64,000 bases of DNA, taken from assembly GCA_036245525.1 (NCBI GenBank), contig BTPG01000007.1, forward strand, positions 161,565,452 to 161,629,451. Direction: 5' to 3'. The position numbers were made by a program, and so were the translations under genes. Numbering within the stretch: position 1 is the first letter of the stretch; each line of letters opens with the position of its first letter. Of this stretch, positions 53,191 through 63,866 are shown one piece after another. Source of the stretch: Semisulcospira habei. Its lineage: Eukaryota > Mollusca > Gastropoda > Semisulcospiridae. The notes below the pieces were generated by a model, which saw only the letters and a list, made by a program, of their open reading frames with translations, was not told the origin of the DNA and did no database searches.

Positions 53191-53243
53191 GTCTGTGATG
53201 TTGGACCTTACGGCCACAGGCCGTAATGTCTAAAACCACAGAC
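53191..53243. repeat. Hairpin related to the 40806 outer arms
   Basis: GTCTGTGATGTTGGACCTTA CGGCC and complement, loop ACA. Similar to the arms at 40807 and 41271. Confidence 0.65.
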
Positions 53244-53452
53244 CATCACTTACATTTTGTTAAAGGATTCCTTAAAACTTCTATGTAACAGGAGTCGCGT
53301 GATTGCATCTGTTTTTTTTTTTTCCCGCGGAACGCTGACAACTTAGCGAATGAATTATGGCCAGTGTATAGATTCTTAATACGACACTGTCTTTTTTCCC
53401 TGGGAGTACTATACGAATTTCGGGGTTCTTATTACGTTATGTTTATTTCCAG

Positions 53453-53554
53453 TAACACTGAACACTACCTACATTAGCGCCGTGAGCAACGCAAGTGCAA
53501 ACCCTGGCGTGTGCAACGCAGCACCAGAAACCACGTTACCTGCTGAAACCACGG
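53453..53554 (+). CDS. Gene 2 exon: Thr-rich linker
   Basis: A 102-nt exon, acceptor ATGTTTATTTCCAG, donor GTAAGC, phase 1-1. It has N-glycosylation sequons (NTT, NAS), one cysteine and a C-terminal PETTLPAETT, typical of a glycosylated linker between extracellular domains. More exons must follow; none is recognised in the remaining 10 kb, which is mostly LINE and repeat sequence. Confidence 0.65.
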
Positions 53555-53988
53555 GTAAGCTGCCTTCGATCTTTCGTCCTTTCTTTCTTTGTCGGTTGGG
53601 TGATTGGTTGGCTGATTCATTGGTTGTTTGGTTGGTTCGTTTGTTTGTTTCTTCCTCCCCCCCTCCACCCCCCCCCCCCTTTTTTTTTTTCTTCTTTTCT
53701 TCACCAGTAGCAGATTGTTGATCGCAGTGCTAGTTTTTAATAAGTAGATCACGCACATCTACACAGATTCACAATAATTATCAATGGGGTGAAAGCAGTT
53801 TAGAACACCAGCACATAATCGACATTCGTTGTCGCACAGACTTGAATATTGGCATCACACTAGTATTGCTGTTTGAGTCAGCAAATTTGTTTGCTACATT
53901 GCATTGTCATTAGATTATTATTATTAGATTGCATTATCAATTGTTCCGATAATCAGCACATGTGTACTACTTTTATTTCAGCATTAGC

Positions 53989-54023
<35 letters not shown>

Positions 54024-54186
54024 TACATTTATATATATTTATATTATAGCTTAACCTCCAAATCAATGCTGCTCTAATGCTTTACAAATTAAAAAATCAA
54101 GGTCGAAATAAAAACAGTGCTGGATACGTGTAAAATAAAACGTTATATGTTACAACTGAAAGTGTAGGCTATATCAAAAACTCAGA

Positions 54187-54281
<95 letters not shown>

Positions 54282-54318
54282 ATCACACACACACACACCA
54301 TCACACACACACATGCCA

Positions 54319-54383
<65 letters not shown>

Positions 54384-54519
54384 CCAAACACACCATTACA
54401 AGAATCAGATACTGCCAAAGGACTATTGGTGCACTGTATATCGTTTATAGGCGGTGACAGCATTTCCGTTGGAAACGCTATAACCAGCTATATTCGATCG
54501 ATATACTGCGGTCTTTTTT
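53555..54519 (+). other. Gene 2 intron, simple repeats
   Basis: C/T-rich tract (53650-53700), (AAT)n at ~53990-54021, and a ~190-bp CA microsatellite at 54187-54380. No coding segment seen. Confidence 0.7.
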
Positions 54520-54699
54520 AAAGTACCATTACGCATAAATCTTAAGACACATTTCAGCACCATTTGTGTTAGTTATGCCTTGTCGACACAGCTAAAGAAC
54601 TTTAACTGCAGTTTGGACATGCAGCAAAAGCACACACGTAATCGCACATTTATTCTGCCCTGCCGTTAGCATGTCAGTTTATATTTAGCTGTCTCTCGT
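54520..54699 (+). repeat. Copy of the 43999-44180 segment
   Basis: AGTACCATTACGCATAAATC ... TGCCTTGTCGACACAGCTAA ... GCTGTCTCTCGTACT, matching 43999-44185, then cut by the LINE at 54700. Confidence 0.8.
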
Positions 54700-57600
54700 A
54701 CTCTCTTGGCTTGACTTCGCGAACGAAGATTCTATAGGGTTTGCCCACGTCGTCTGCAGGCATTTTCGTGACTGCGGAGGCCAATCCGGGACAGGCAGGT
54801 TCGACCGCAGTGGCTGCAGGGGAAGGTCTGGTCAGGATTCTGAGTTACGACAACTCTGTTTTTTCTTCTGAGCCGCTTGTCCTTAAGGTTAGCTCTGCGA
54901 GAGTCCTCAAAGGAGACGGCTGACTTGTGAATGGTGGAGCGCCAGGTGTCACGGTCCGCAGCAAGCGAAGACCACTGGCGGTGGTCGATTTGGCAGGCAC
55001 TAAGTGACTTCTTGAGACCGTCTTTGTATCTCTTCTTTGGTGCCCCTCTGTCTCGGTGTCCAGTGGCGAGCTCGCCGAACAGAGTGATCTTGGGTGGGCG
55101 ATGATCCTCCATCCTGGAAACGTGCCCCGCCCAGCGAAGCTGTGTCCGCAGCAGCAAAGTCTCGATGCTCACAGTTTCCGCCTGTTCAAGGACCTCGACG
55201 TTGGTGACATAGTCACTCCAGTGAATGCTGAGGACGACTGCAGGCCCACACGCAGGCAGCGCTGGTGAAAGCGTTGGAGGAGTCGTAGTTGGCTGCGGTA
55301 GAGGGCCCAGGACTCGGAACCGTACAGCAGGGTGGTGAGGACGACAGCTCTGTACACGCTGATCTTGGTGCCTTTTTTCAGCTGTTGATTGTGCCACACC
55401 CGCTTGAATAGTCGCCCGAAAGCACTGTTCGCTTTTGCCAGCCTGTTGTCCAGCTTGGCGTCTGACGTGATGATGCAGCCAAGGTAGGTAAACTGGTGTA
55501 CAGACTTCAGTTCGGACTCGCCGATGGTGATGTGGGGAGGGCGATGCTCTTCCTTGGGTGCCGGCTGATGAAGAACCTCTGTCTTTTTCAGACTGACCTC
55601 AAGTCCAAAGAGCTGGGCGGCATCTGCGAAGCAGGACGTAATGCGCTGCAAGGCTCTCTCTGTGTGTGCAACGAGGGCAGCGTCATCAGCAAAGAGCAGC
55701 TCACGAATCAGTTGGTCTAGTGTTTTCGTGTGGGCCTGCAGTCGTCTGAGGTTGAACAGGCTGCTATCGAGACGATACCTAATGTACACTGCGTCGTCAT
55801 CGTCGAGGTCCACTGTGGCCTGCTTCAACATCATGCTGAAGAAGATGTGAAGAGGGTCGGTGCCAGCACGTAGCCTTGCTTCACGCTGTTGCGAATGGGG
55901 AATGGTTCTGAGAGGTCACTGTTTAGTCTGACCTGGCCTTGCTGGTCCTCGTGGAGCTGGACGATCATGTTGAGGAACTTTGGGGGACAGCCTAGTCGCT
56001 CCAGGATCTGCCACATACCTTGCCTGCTCACAGTGTCAAACGCTTTTGTTAGGTCGACAAACGTTACGTACAGCCCTTTGTTCTGCTCGCGGCACTTCTC
56101 CTGAAGCTGTCTCAGCACAAAGACCATGTCGGTGGTACTCCTGTTGGCTCTGAAGGCACACTGGCCCTCTGGGAGGTGGTCTTCAGCGATGGCAGGTACC
56201 AGCCGATTCAGGAGCAACCTTGCGAGAATTTTCCCGGCAATGGACAGCAGGGTAATTCCACGATAATTAGAGCAGGCAGACTTCTCTCCTTTGTTCTTGT
56301 ACAGGGTGATGATGACTGCATCACGGAGGTCCTTTGGTAGTGTTCCTTTTTCCCAGCAGCAGAGAAAGAGGTCGTGGAGCTTGTTGTGCAGTGCTGGGCC
56401 TCCATGTTTCCAGATCTCTGGCGGGATTCCGTCAATGCCTGCTGCTTTGCCACTCTTGAGCTGGTGGATGGCTGTGAGGGTCTCTTCGGCGGTGGGCGGT
56501 TCGTCCAATTCAACCTTTAGTGGAAGGTGTGGGATTTGGAGGATGACTGTTTCTTGAACAGTGCGCTCAGCGCCGAAGAGGTCCTGAAAGTATTCCGACC
56601 AGCGGTTCAAGATGGAGGTATTATCTGTGAGGAGTGCCTGTCCATCAGCACTTCGCAGGGGACTTTGTACCAGGTGCCTAGGGCCATACACTGCTTTCAG
56701 TGCTTCGTAGAAGCCCCTGTAGTCACCGTTGTCAGCGCAGAGCTGGGTCCTCTGTGCGAGTCTGGACCACCACTCGTTCTGGAGCTCTCTAAGCTTGAGC
56801 TGGAGACTGCTGCAGATGAGGCGGAAGACAGACTTCTTCACAGGGCAGGAAGGCTGGGCTAGGTGGGCCTGGTGGGCGGCTCTTTTTTTTTTTTGCTAGA
56901 AGTTCCTGGATCTCTACGTCATTTTCGTCAAACCAGTCTTTGTTCCTCTTTCTAGCAAAGCCCAAGACTTCCACAGAAGATTTTACAATAGCAGTTTTCA
57001 GTTGTTCCCAGAGTGTTTCAGGGGAGGAGTCTGCTGGATCAACTGTGTCTTTGAGCATGCGCTGTAAATCGGCCTGAAGGGCAGCTTTCTTGTCGTCACG
57101 CTGAAGGCTGGCAACATCAAGCTTTTTCTTGGGGGGGGGGGGGACCCTTTCTTGGGTTTCAGCTTGAGGCGGAGCCTGAGTTTGCAGCAAACAAGGCGGT
57201 GGTCAGTGTGGCACTCTGCGCTGGGCATCACTCTGGTGAGGAGGACGTCACTGCGGTCCCTCTGACGCACTAGGACATAGTCGATAAGGTGCCAGTGCTT
57301 GGAGCGAGGATGCATCCAGGTGGTCTTTCGACTGTCTTTTTGCTGGAAAGTAGTGTTGGTGATGACAAGTTGCTGCTCTGCACAGAGCTCCAACAGTAGG
57401 CGACCATTGTCATTGCAGTTCCCAATGCTTGCCGAGGACTCCTTTCCAGGCTTCAGAGTCTTGGCCCACTCTGGCGTTGAAGTCGCCAAGGATGATGACT
57501 TTGTCGTCTGCAGGGGTGCTCTGCAGGAGGCTGCGCAGGTCAGAGTAGAGCTTGTCTTTTTCTGCAGGCTCTGCCAGGAGGGTTGGGGAGTACACACTGA

Positions 57601-57848
57601 GAAGGGTGACGTATTGCTGTTGTCTCAGTGGGAGGCGCATGGACATGATGCGGTCGGAGTGACCCGTTGGTAGGTTTTCCAACTTAGTCGCAATGGGGGT
57701 CTTCACCATGAAGCCCACGCCTGAGAGCCGTCTTTCTGATGCAGACCTGCCTGACCAGTAGAGGGTGTAGCCAGCGCCAAGTTCTTGGAGGCTGCCTTCC
57801 TCCGGGGAGGAAACCCCTGACATCAAAGCCCCCGGAAGGCTTTTGAGC
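54700..57848 (-). pseudogene. EN-RT LINE, minus copy, frameshifted
   Basis: Nearly identical to the + copy. Recognisable blocks: RT at 56841-55831 (GIDGIPPEIW, NYRGITLLSIAGKI, FVDLTKAFDT), FADDAALV and thumb at 55834-55169, C-terminal C2HC finger near 54740. Damage: a 9-bp deletion (KLD-NRL), a frameshift near 55850, a 5-bp deletion near 57430 and an indel in a G run near 57130. The N-terminal ~60 codons are missing. It is therefore inactive. Its 5' end faces the 5' end of the intact copy. Confidence 0.9.
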
Positions 57849-58363
57849 CAGAGACTAAGACAAGGACAGTCTGATATAAAACCTACGACCCGAGGACCTC
57901 GATGCCACCGTCCCAGCTTGCTAGGCCATGGCAAACGAACCAAGGGTTTAAAGGGTGGGGCCAGTACTGCGCACACTGCACTCCACCAAAAAGCTCCACC
58001 GCGCAGGCTTTAGGAAACGCCCACGGACTATGACACTGAACTTTCCAAGTCCTGTAGCGATGGGCAAGGGGCAAAACGGCAGGTGAAAAGATGTCACTGG
58101 AAGCCGCAGTCTCAAACCTGCATGCAGGCGGTTCAGGATATTGGTCGCCTGATGTTGACCTGGGGATGACAACGTCACTCGGCACACCCTGAACGACCAA
58201 GCAGCCTTCTCTAGGGACAGCACTGCTTGCTCCACACGGAGAGGGGCCTAGAAAAGGTGGCCTAACCAAAGTTCATCCCCTCGTAAACCCAGTTGGCTAG
58301 CCGCGGTCAACGGGCATCTTCTCATGCGGTCAGAAAACAAGAAAAAACAATGGATCCACTTTC
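57849..58363. other. Spacer between the two head-to-head LINEs
   Basis: Probably LINE 5' leader sequence of one or both copies. Orientation cannot be decided by eye. A five-codon upstream ORF (ATGGATCCACTTTCATGA) overlaps the start of the LINE ORF. Confidence 0.5.
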
Positions 58364-61300
58364 ATGACGACCACGACCGGACTCAACGTAGCATGCTGGA
58401 ACATCCGAACCATGCTCGACACAGCAGACAGCGGACGCCCTGAACGTCGCTCCGCCCTCATTGCCCATGAATTGCGGAGGTTAAACATCGACATCGCCGC
58501 ACTCAGCGAAGTACGCCTCCCGGAGGAAGGCAGCCTCCAAAAACTTGGCGCTGGCTACACCCTCTACTGGTCAGGCAGGCCTGCATCAGAAAGACGGCTC
58601 TCAGGCGTGGGCTTCATGGTGAAGACCCCCATTGCGACTAAGCTGGAAAACCTACCAACGGGTCACTCCGACCGCATCATGTCCATGCGCCTCCCACTGA
58701 GACACCAGCAACATGTCACCCTTCTCAGTGTGTACTCCCCAACCCTCCTGGCAGAGCCTGCAGAAAAAGACAAGTTCTACTCTGACCTGCGCAGCCTCCT
58801 GCAGAGCACCCCTGCAGACGACAAAGTCATCATCCTTGGCGACTTCAACGCCAGAGTGGGCCAAGACTCTGAAGCTTGGAAAGGAGTCCTCGGCAAGCAT
58901 GGCGTTGGGAACTGCAATGACAATGGTCGCCTACTTTTGGAGCTCTGTGCAGAGCAGCAACTTGTCATCACCAACACCACTTTCCAGCAAAAGGACAGTC
59001 GAAAGACCACCTGGATGCATCCTCGCTCCAAGCACTGGCACCTTATCGACTATGTCCTAGTGCGTCAGAGGGACCGCAGTGACGTCCTCCTCACCAGAGT
59101 GATGCCCAGCGCAGAGTGCCACACTGACCACCGCCTTGTTCGCTGCAAACTCAGGCTCCGCCTCAAGCTGAAACCCAAGAAAGGCGGCCCTCCCAAGAAA
59201 AAGCTTGATGTTGCCAGCCTTCAGCGTGACGACAAGAAAGCTGCCCTTCAGGCCGATTTACAGCGCATGCTCAAAGACACAGCTGATCCAGCAGACTCCT
59301 CTCCTGAAACACTCTGGGAACAACTGAAAACTGCTATTGTAAAATCCTCTGTGGAAGTCTTGGGCTTTGCTAGAAAGAGGAACAAAGACTGGTTTGACGA
59401 AAACGACGTAGAGATCCAGGAACTTCTAGCAAAAAAAAGAGCCGCCCACCAGGCCCACCTAGCCCAGCCTTCCTGCCCTGTGAAGAAGTCTGTCTTCCGC
59501 CTCATCTGCAGCAGTCTCCAGCTCAAGCTTAGAGAGCTCCAGAACGAGTGGTGGTCCAGACTCGCACAGAGGACCCAGCTCTGCGCTGACAACGGTGACT
59601 ACAGGGGCTTTTACGAAGCACTGAAAGCAGTTTATGGCCCTAGGCACCTGGTACAAAGTCCCCTGCGAAGCGCTGATGGACAGGCACTCCTCACAGATAA
59701 TACCTCCATCTTGAACCGCTGGTCGGAATACTTTCAGGACCTCTTCGGCGCTGAACGCACTGTTCAAGAAACAGTCATCCTCCAAATCCCACACCTTCCA
59801 CTAAAGGTTGAATTGGACGAACCGCCCACCGCCGAAGAGACCCTAACAGCCATCCACCAGCTCAAGAGTGGCAAAGCAGCAGGCATTGACGGAATCCCGC
59901 CAGAGATCTGGAAACATGGAGGCCCAGCACTGCACAACAAGCTCCACGACCTCTTTCTCTGCTGCTGGGAAAAAGGAACACTACCAAAGGATCTCCGTGA
60001 TGCAGTCATCATCACCCTGTACAAGAACAAAGGAGAGAAGTCTGCCTGCTCTAATTATCGTGGAATTACCCTGCTGTCCATTGCCGGGAAAATTCTCGCA
60101 AGGTTGCTCCTGAATCGGCTGGTACCTGCCATCGCTGAAGACCACCTCCCAGAGGGCCAGTGTGCCTTCAGAGCCAACAGGAGTACCACCGACATGGTCT
60201 TTGTGCTGAGACAGCTTCAGGAGAAGTGCCGCGAGCAGAACAAAGGGCTGTACGTAACGTTTGTCGACCTAACAAAAGCGTTTGACACTGTGAGCAGGCA
60301 AGGTATGTGGCAGATCCTGGAGCGACTAGGTTGTCCCCCAAAGTTCCTCAACATGATCGTCCAGCTCCACGAGGACCAGCAAGGCCAGGTCAGACTAAAC
60401 AGTGACCTCTCAGAACCATTCCCCATTCGCAACGGCGTGAAGCAAGGCTGCGTGCTGGCACCGACCCTCTTCACCATCTTCTTCAGCATGATATTGAAGC
60501 AGGCCACAGTGGACCTCGACGATGACGACGCAGTGTACATCAGGTATCGTCTCGATGGCAGCCTGTTCAACCTCAGACGACTGCAGGCCCACACGAAAAC
60601 CCTAGACCAACTGATTCGTGAGCTGCTCTTCGCTGATGACGCTGCCCTCGTTGCACACACAGAGAGAGCCTTGCAGCGCATTACGTCCTGCTTCGCAGAT
60701 GCTGCCCAGCTCTTTGGACTTGAGGTCAGTCTGAAAAAGACAGAGGTCCTTCATCAGCCGGCACCCAAGGAAGAGCATCGCCTTCCCCACATCACCATCG
60801 GCGAGTCCGAACTGAAGTCTGTACACCAGTTTACCTACCTTGGCTGCATCATCACGTCAGACGCCAAGCTGGACAAGGAGCTGGACAACAGGCTGGCAAA
60901 AGCGAACAGTGCTTTCGGGCGACTATTCAAGCGGGTGTGGCACAATCAACAGCTGAAAAAAGGCACCAAGATCAGCGTGTACAGAGCTGTCGTCCTCACC
61001 ACCCTGCTGTACGGTTCCGAGTCCTGGGCCCTCTACCGCAGCCAACTACGACTCCTCGAACGCTTTCACCAGCGCTGCCTGCGTACCATCCTCAGCATTC
61101 ACTGGAGTGACTATGTCACCAACGTCGAGGTCCTTGAACAGGCGGAAACTGTGAGCATCGAGGCTTTGCTGCTGCGGACACAGCTTCGCTGGGCGGGGCA
61201 CGTCTCCAGGATGGAGGATCATCGCCTACCCAAGATCACTCTGTCCGGCGAGCTCGCCACTGGACACCGAGACAGAGGGGCACCAAAGAAGAGATACAAA

Positions 61301-61591
61301 GACGGTCTCAAGAAGTCGCTTAGTGCCTGCCAAATCGACCACCGCCAGTGGTCTTCGCTTGCTGCGGACCGTGACACCTGGCGCTCCACCATTCACAAGG
61401 CAGCCGTCTCCTTTGAGGACTCTCGCAGAGCTAACCTTAAGGACAAGCGGCTTAGAAGAACAAACAGAGTTGTCGTAACTCAGAACCCTGACCAGACCTT
61501 CCCCTGCAGCCACTGCGGTCGAACCTGCCTGTCCCGGATTGGCCTCCGCAGCCACGAAAATGCCTGCAGACGACGTGGGCAAGCCCTATAG
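58364..61591 (+). CDS. LINE endonuclease-reverse transcriptase, intact ORF
   Basis: A single uninterrupted 1075-codon ORF. The AP endonuclease occupies residues ~8-255: ACWNIR near the start, a catalytic Glu in SEVRL, GDFNARVG at ~159 and TDHRL. The reverse transcriptase is at ~480-800: GIDGIPPEIW at 507, NYRGITLLS, QCAFRANRST, FVDLTKAFDT, NGVKQGCVLAPTLF, and the catalytic FADD at 756-759. C-terminal zinc finger C1048-x2-C1051 ... H1063-x3-C1067. It copies its own RNA by target-primed reverse transcription (family knowledge). There is no gag-like ORF1, as in RTE-type single-ORF elements, but the clade is not settled. Intact key residues suggest a recent and possibly mobile copy. It ends in a 3' hairpin (CTTCGTTCGCGAAG) at ~61597. 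Confidence 0.93.
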   Translation: MTTTTGLNVACWNIRTMLDTADSGRPERRSALIAHELRRLNIDIAALSEVRLPEEGSLQKLGAGYTLYWSGRPASERRLSGVGFMVKTPIATKLENLPTGHSDRIMSMRLPLRHQQHVTLLSVYSPTLLAEPAEKDKFYSDLRSLLQSTPADDKVIILGDFNARVGQDSEAWKGVLGKHGVGNCNDNGRLLLELCAEQQLVITNTTFQQKDSRKTTWMHPRSKHWHLIDYVLVRQRDRSDVLLTRVMPSAECHTDHRLVRCKLRLRLKLKPKKGGPPKKKLDVASLQRDDKKAALQADLQRMLKDTADPADSSPETLWEQLKTAIVKSSVEVLGFARKRNKDWFDENDVEIQELLAKKRAAHQAHLAQPSCPVKKSVFRLICSSLQLKLRELQNEWWSRLAQRTQLCADNGDYRGFYEALKAVYGPRHLVQSPLRSADGQALLTDNTSILNRWSEYFQDLFGAERTVQETVILQIPHLPLKVELDEPPTAEETLTAIHQLKSGKAAGIDGIPPEIWKHGGPALHNKLHDLFLCCWEKGTLPKDLRDAVIITLYKNKGEKSACSNYRGITLLSIAGKILARLLLNRLVPAIAEDHLPEGQCAFRANRSTTDMVFVLRQLQEKCREQNKGLYVTFVDLTKAFDTVSRQGMWQILERLGCPPKFLNMIVQLHEDQQGQVRLNSDLSEPFPIRNGVKQGCVLAPTLFTIFFSMILKQATVDLDDDDAVYIRYRLDGSLFNLRRLQAHTKTLDQLIRELLFADDAALVAHTERALQRITSCFADAAQLFGLEVSLKKTEVLHQPAPKEEHRLPHITIGESELKSVHQFTYLGCIITSDAKLDKELDNRLAKANSAFGRLFKRVWHNQQLKKGTKISVYRAVVLTTLLYGSESWALYRSQLRLLERFHQRCLRTILSIHWSDYVTNVEVLEQAETVSIEALLLRTQLRWAGHVSRMEDHRLPKITLSGELATGHRDRGAPKKRYKDGLKKSLSACQIDHRQWSSLAADRDTWRSTIHKAAVSFEDSRRANLKDKRLRRTNRVVVTQNPDQTFPCSHCGRTCLSRIGLRSHENACRRRGQAL

Positions 61592-61618
61592 AATCTTCGT
61601 TCGCGAAGTTAAGCCAAG
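61592..61618 (+). other. LINE 3' terminal hairpin
   Basis: AATCTTCGTTCGCGAAGTTAAGCC forms a stem-loop with a UUCG tetraloop. The same end is found at 54700, 15836 and 48678, so it is likely the RT recognition structure. Confidence 0.65.
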
Positions 61619-61647
61619 ACCCTGGCAGCGTGACACGCTGCCAGGGT
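61619..61647. repeat. 29-bp perfect palindrome at the LINE end
   Basis: ACCCTGGCAGCGTG A CACGCTGCCAGGGT. Confidence 0.8.
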
Positions 61648-62530
61648 ATACACATGCAAAACACGTATTCTCTGAGCTTGCCAAGTGCGCGGCAGAGTGT
61701 CTCTGAGCTTGCCTTGGTATCTGTGGTGTTGTCATAGACTGTAGCTTGTCTTTGTGAGCATGGCATGTTGTTGGCTGGTCAAAAGGTCAGAGCACTGCGT
61801 CACATGATTGACCAGTTAGCATTGTCCGCATGTTTGTATACCGTGGCAGCGTGTCTCTGAGCTTGCCGAGCGCGAGGCAGCATGTCTCAGAGTTTGCCTT
61901 GGTATAAGTTATGTTTGTTTTTGTGGGCATGGCGTGTTGTTAGCTGGTCAAAAGGTCAGAGCTCTGCGTTTGACCAATTAGCATTGTCCGCATGTTCATC
62001 AGTCACCGTGGCAGTGTGTCTCTGAGCTTGCCGAGCGCAAGGCAGCATGTCTCAGAGTTTGCCTTGGTATAAGTTGTGTTTGTTTTGTGAGCATTGCATG
62101 TTGTTGCCTGGTCAAAATGTCAGAGCTCTGCGTTTGATCAGGCAGCATTGTCCGCATAATATGTTACTTGGCAGCGTGTTTCGAGCTCGCCAGCGCGCAG
62201 CATTGTCTCGACTTGCCATGTAACTGTGGTGTTAGTTGTTTTGTGAGCATGGCATGTTGTTGGTTGGTCAAAAGGTCAGAGCCCTGCGTTTGACCAGGCA
62301 GCAGTGTCCGCATGGTTTGTTACTTTGGGAGCGTGTCTCTAGCTTGCCAGCGCACCGTCGTGTCTCGAGCTTGCCTTTGTAACTGTCGGGTGTTAGTTGT
62401 TTTGTGAGCATGTCATGTTGTTGTTTTGGGTCAGAAGGTCAGAGCCCTGCGTTTGACCAGGCAGCAGTGTCCGCATGTCGTTACTTTGGCAGAGTGCTCA
62501 GAGCCTGCCTTCGTAACACGATTTGGTTGT
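61648..62530 (+). repeat. Tandem repeat of ~156-168 bp, about five units
   Basis: GGTCAAAAGGTCAGAGC recurs at 61777, 61945, 62110, 62266 and 62430. Each unit has GTGTCTCTGAGCTTGCC and GCATTGTCCGCATG. The copies are diverged. The open frame at 62426 is an artefact. Confidence 0.85.
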
Positions 62531-63677
62531 CACTGTGCATGTGTGTTTAGTATTATTCTACAGCTAAAAGACCCGACACTACGCACATTGGGCCGCTCGC
62601 TCGACTCGACCTCTCTAAACTAACGCTATTAATTCGCAGCTCATCTTCTTAACTGTGCGTGTTCGGCAGCACACGCGGCAATTCGGTTGCCACCACTATC
62701 CCAACCACCACCCTCACTTTGATACAGAACCTAATGTCGAGTTACAGTCGAGTTACAGTTGAGTTACACTGACTGACGTAATGTGATGGCCATTTTTCTC
62801 TTCTTTATGTTGTACTGGTCTCGTTTCTGAAGCTTAGCATATATTATTTATTTTCCTTTACTCAATCGTCCCAATGTACATTTATATTTGTGTAGCATTA
62901 TCAAGTACGTTATTGCTTATTGTCACTTTTACAGTTCTGTCTATGTACTTAAGAATTTAAACTGTTACATTTGCGGCTGTCATTTGTGTTTTTTCAATGC
63001 ATGCTTTTATGATTCCCTATGTATTTTTGTTATATATTCATGATTCAAACGCCTTCAAAAATACAATATTTCAAGAGCTAAACAAGGTCAAGGCGTTTCA
63101 AATTCATTTAGTCAATATCAATGTCAACGGAGGTATTTACGTACATTCTGCATTGACCATATCTTGAAATAAGCCTTTAAATTACTGCTTTATTGTACAT
63201 ATTTTGTTAATTACTCGTTTTTATGTATACATGTTCTGTGATTCCTTTGCCTTTGTTTATTATTCTGGGGCACGTTCACTGTTAACTGTAGCGGTATACT
63301 ATAGGGGCATTTTCACCCAGCAAAAACACTGAGACTTTGCTTGACTCCGGAACATTCTTCTTGTGTTCCATGATATCTGCTGTAACGTGACCTTAGTTGC
63401 CCGCTCGGCGTTTAAACCTAAATAACTAACTATCAATTTGCCCCCTTACGCCCAAACCTATTGTTCACTGGTGTGTGCATTTATACTAACTATGGATTGG
63501 ATTCACTGATTGATATGGTTGCTGACACAATTATGATCTATTGATGTGCTGTAAATAAATTTAAATAGAAAATTTTGAAGTGTGGTTTAAATTAAACTTT
63601 TATATCTTTTCACGTTGACTCTGCAGCAATTAGAAAATTGATTTGTCTTTTTCTCAATTCACAGCTGTTTTGTCTGT
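62531..63677 (+). other. Unassigned AT-rich sequence
   Basis: Only a SINE-like tail (CCGCTCGGCGTTTAAACC then TAAATAACTAACTA) at 63390-63435 is seen. No coding segment. Confidence 0.4.
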
Positions 63678-63758
63678 TTAACTCATTCGCGACGTACCGC
63701 ATGGGAATACGCGGCCAAAGGCCGCGTATCCCCATGCGGTACGTCGGGAATTAGTTAA
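63678..63758. mobile_element. Short TTAA hairpin type B
   Basis: 81 bp: TTAACTCATTCGCGACGTAC ... GGCCAAAGGCC ... GTACGTCGGGAATTAGTTAA. It shares its right TTAA with the next element. Confidence 0.92.
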
Positions 63759-63866
63759 CTCATTAGGGTGCACCGCATCAGTAGCTGCAAAAGTGTATAG
63801 CGTTGCCTCCGGCAACGCTATACGACACTTCCGCAGCTATTGATGCGGGCTGCCTTAAATGAGATA
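63755..63866. mobile_element. TTAA hairpin type B2
   Basis: TTAACTCATTAGGGTGCACC ... CCTCCGGCAACGC ... TGATGCGGGCTGCCTTAAAT. Second copy of the 35993 type. Confidence 0.85.

Noticed and set aside
62426..62623. 65-codon frame as a gene 2 exon
   Set aside because: Lies in the ~165-bp tandem repeat, with no cysteine pattern or splice-phase support.
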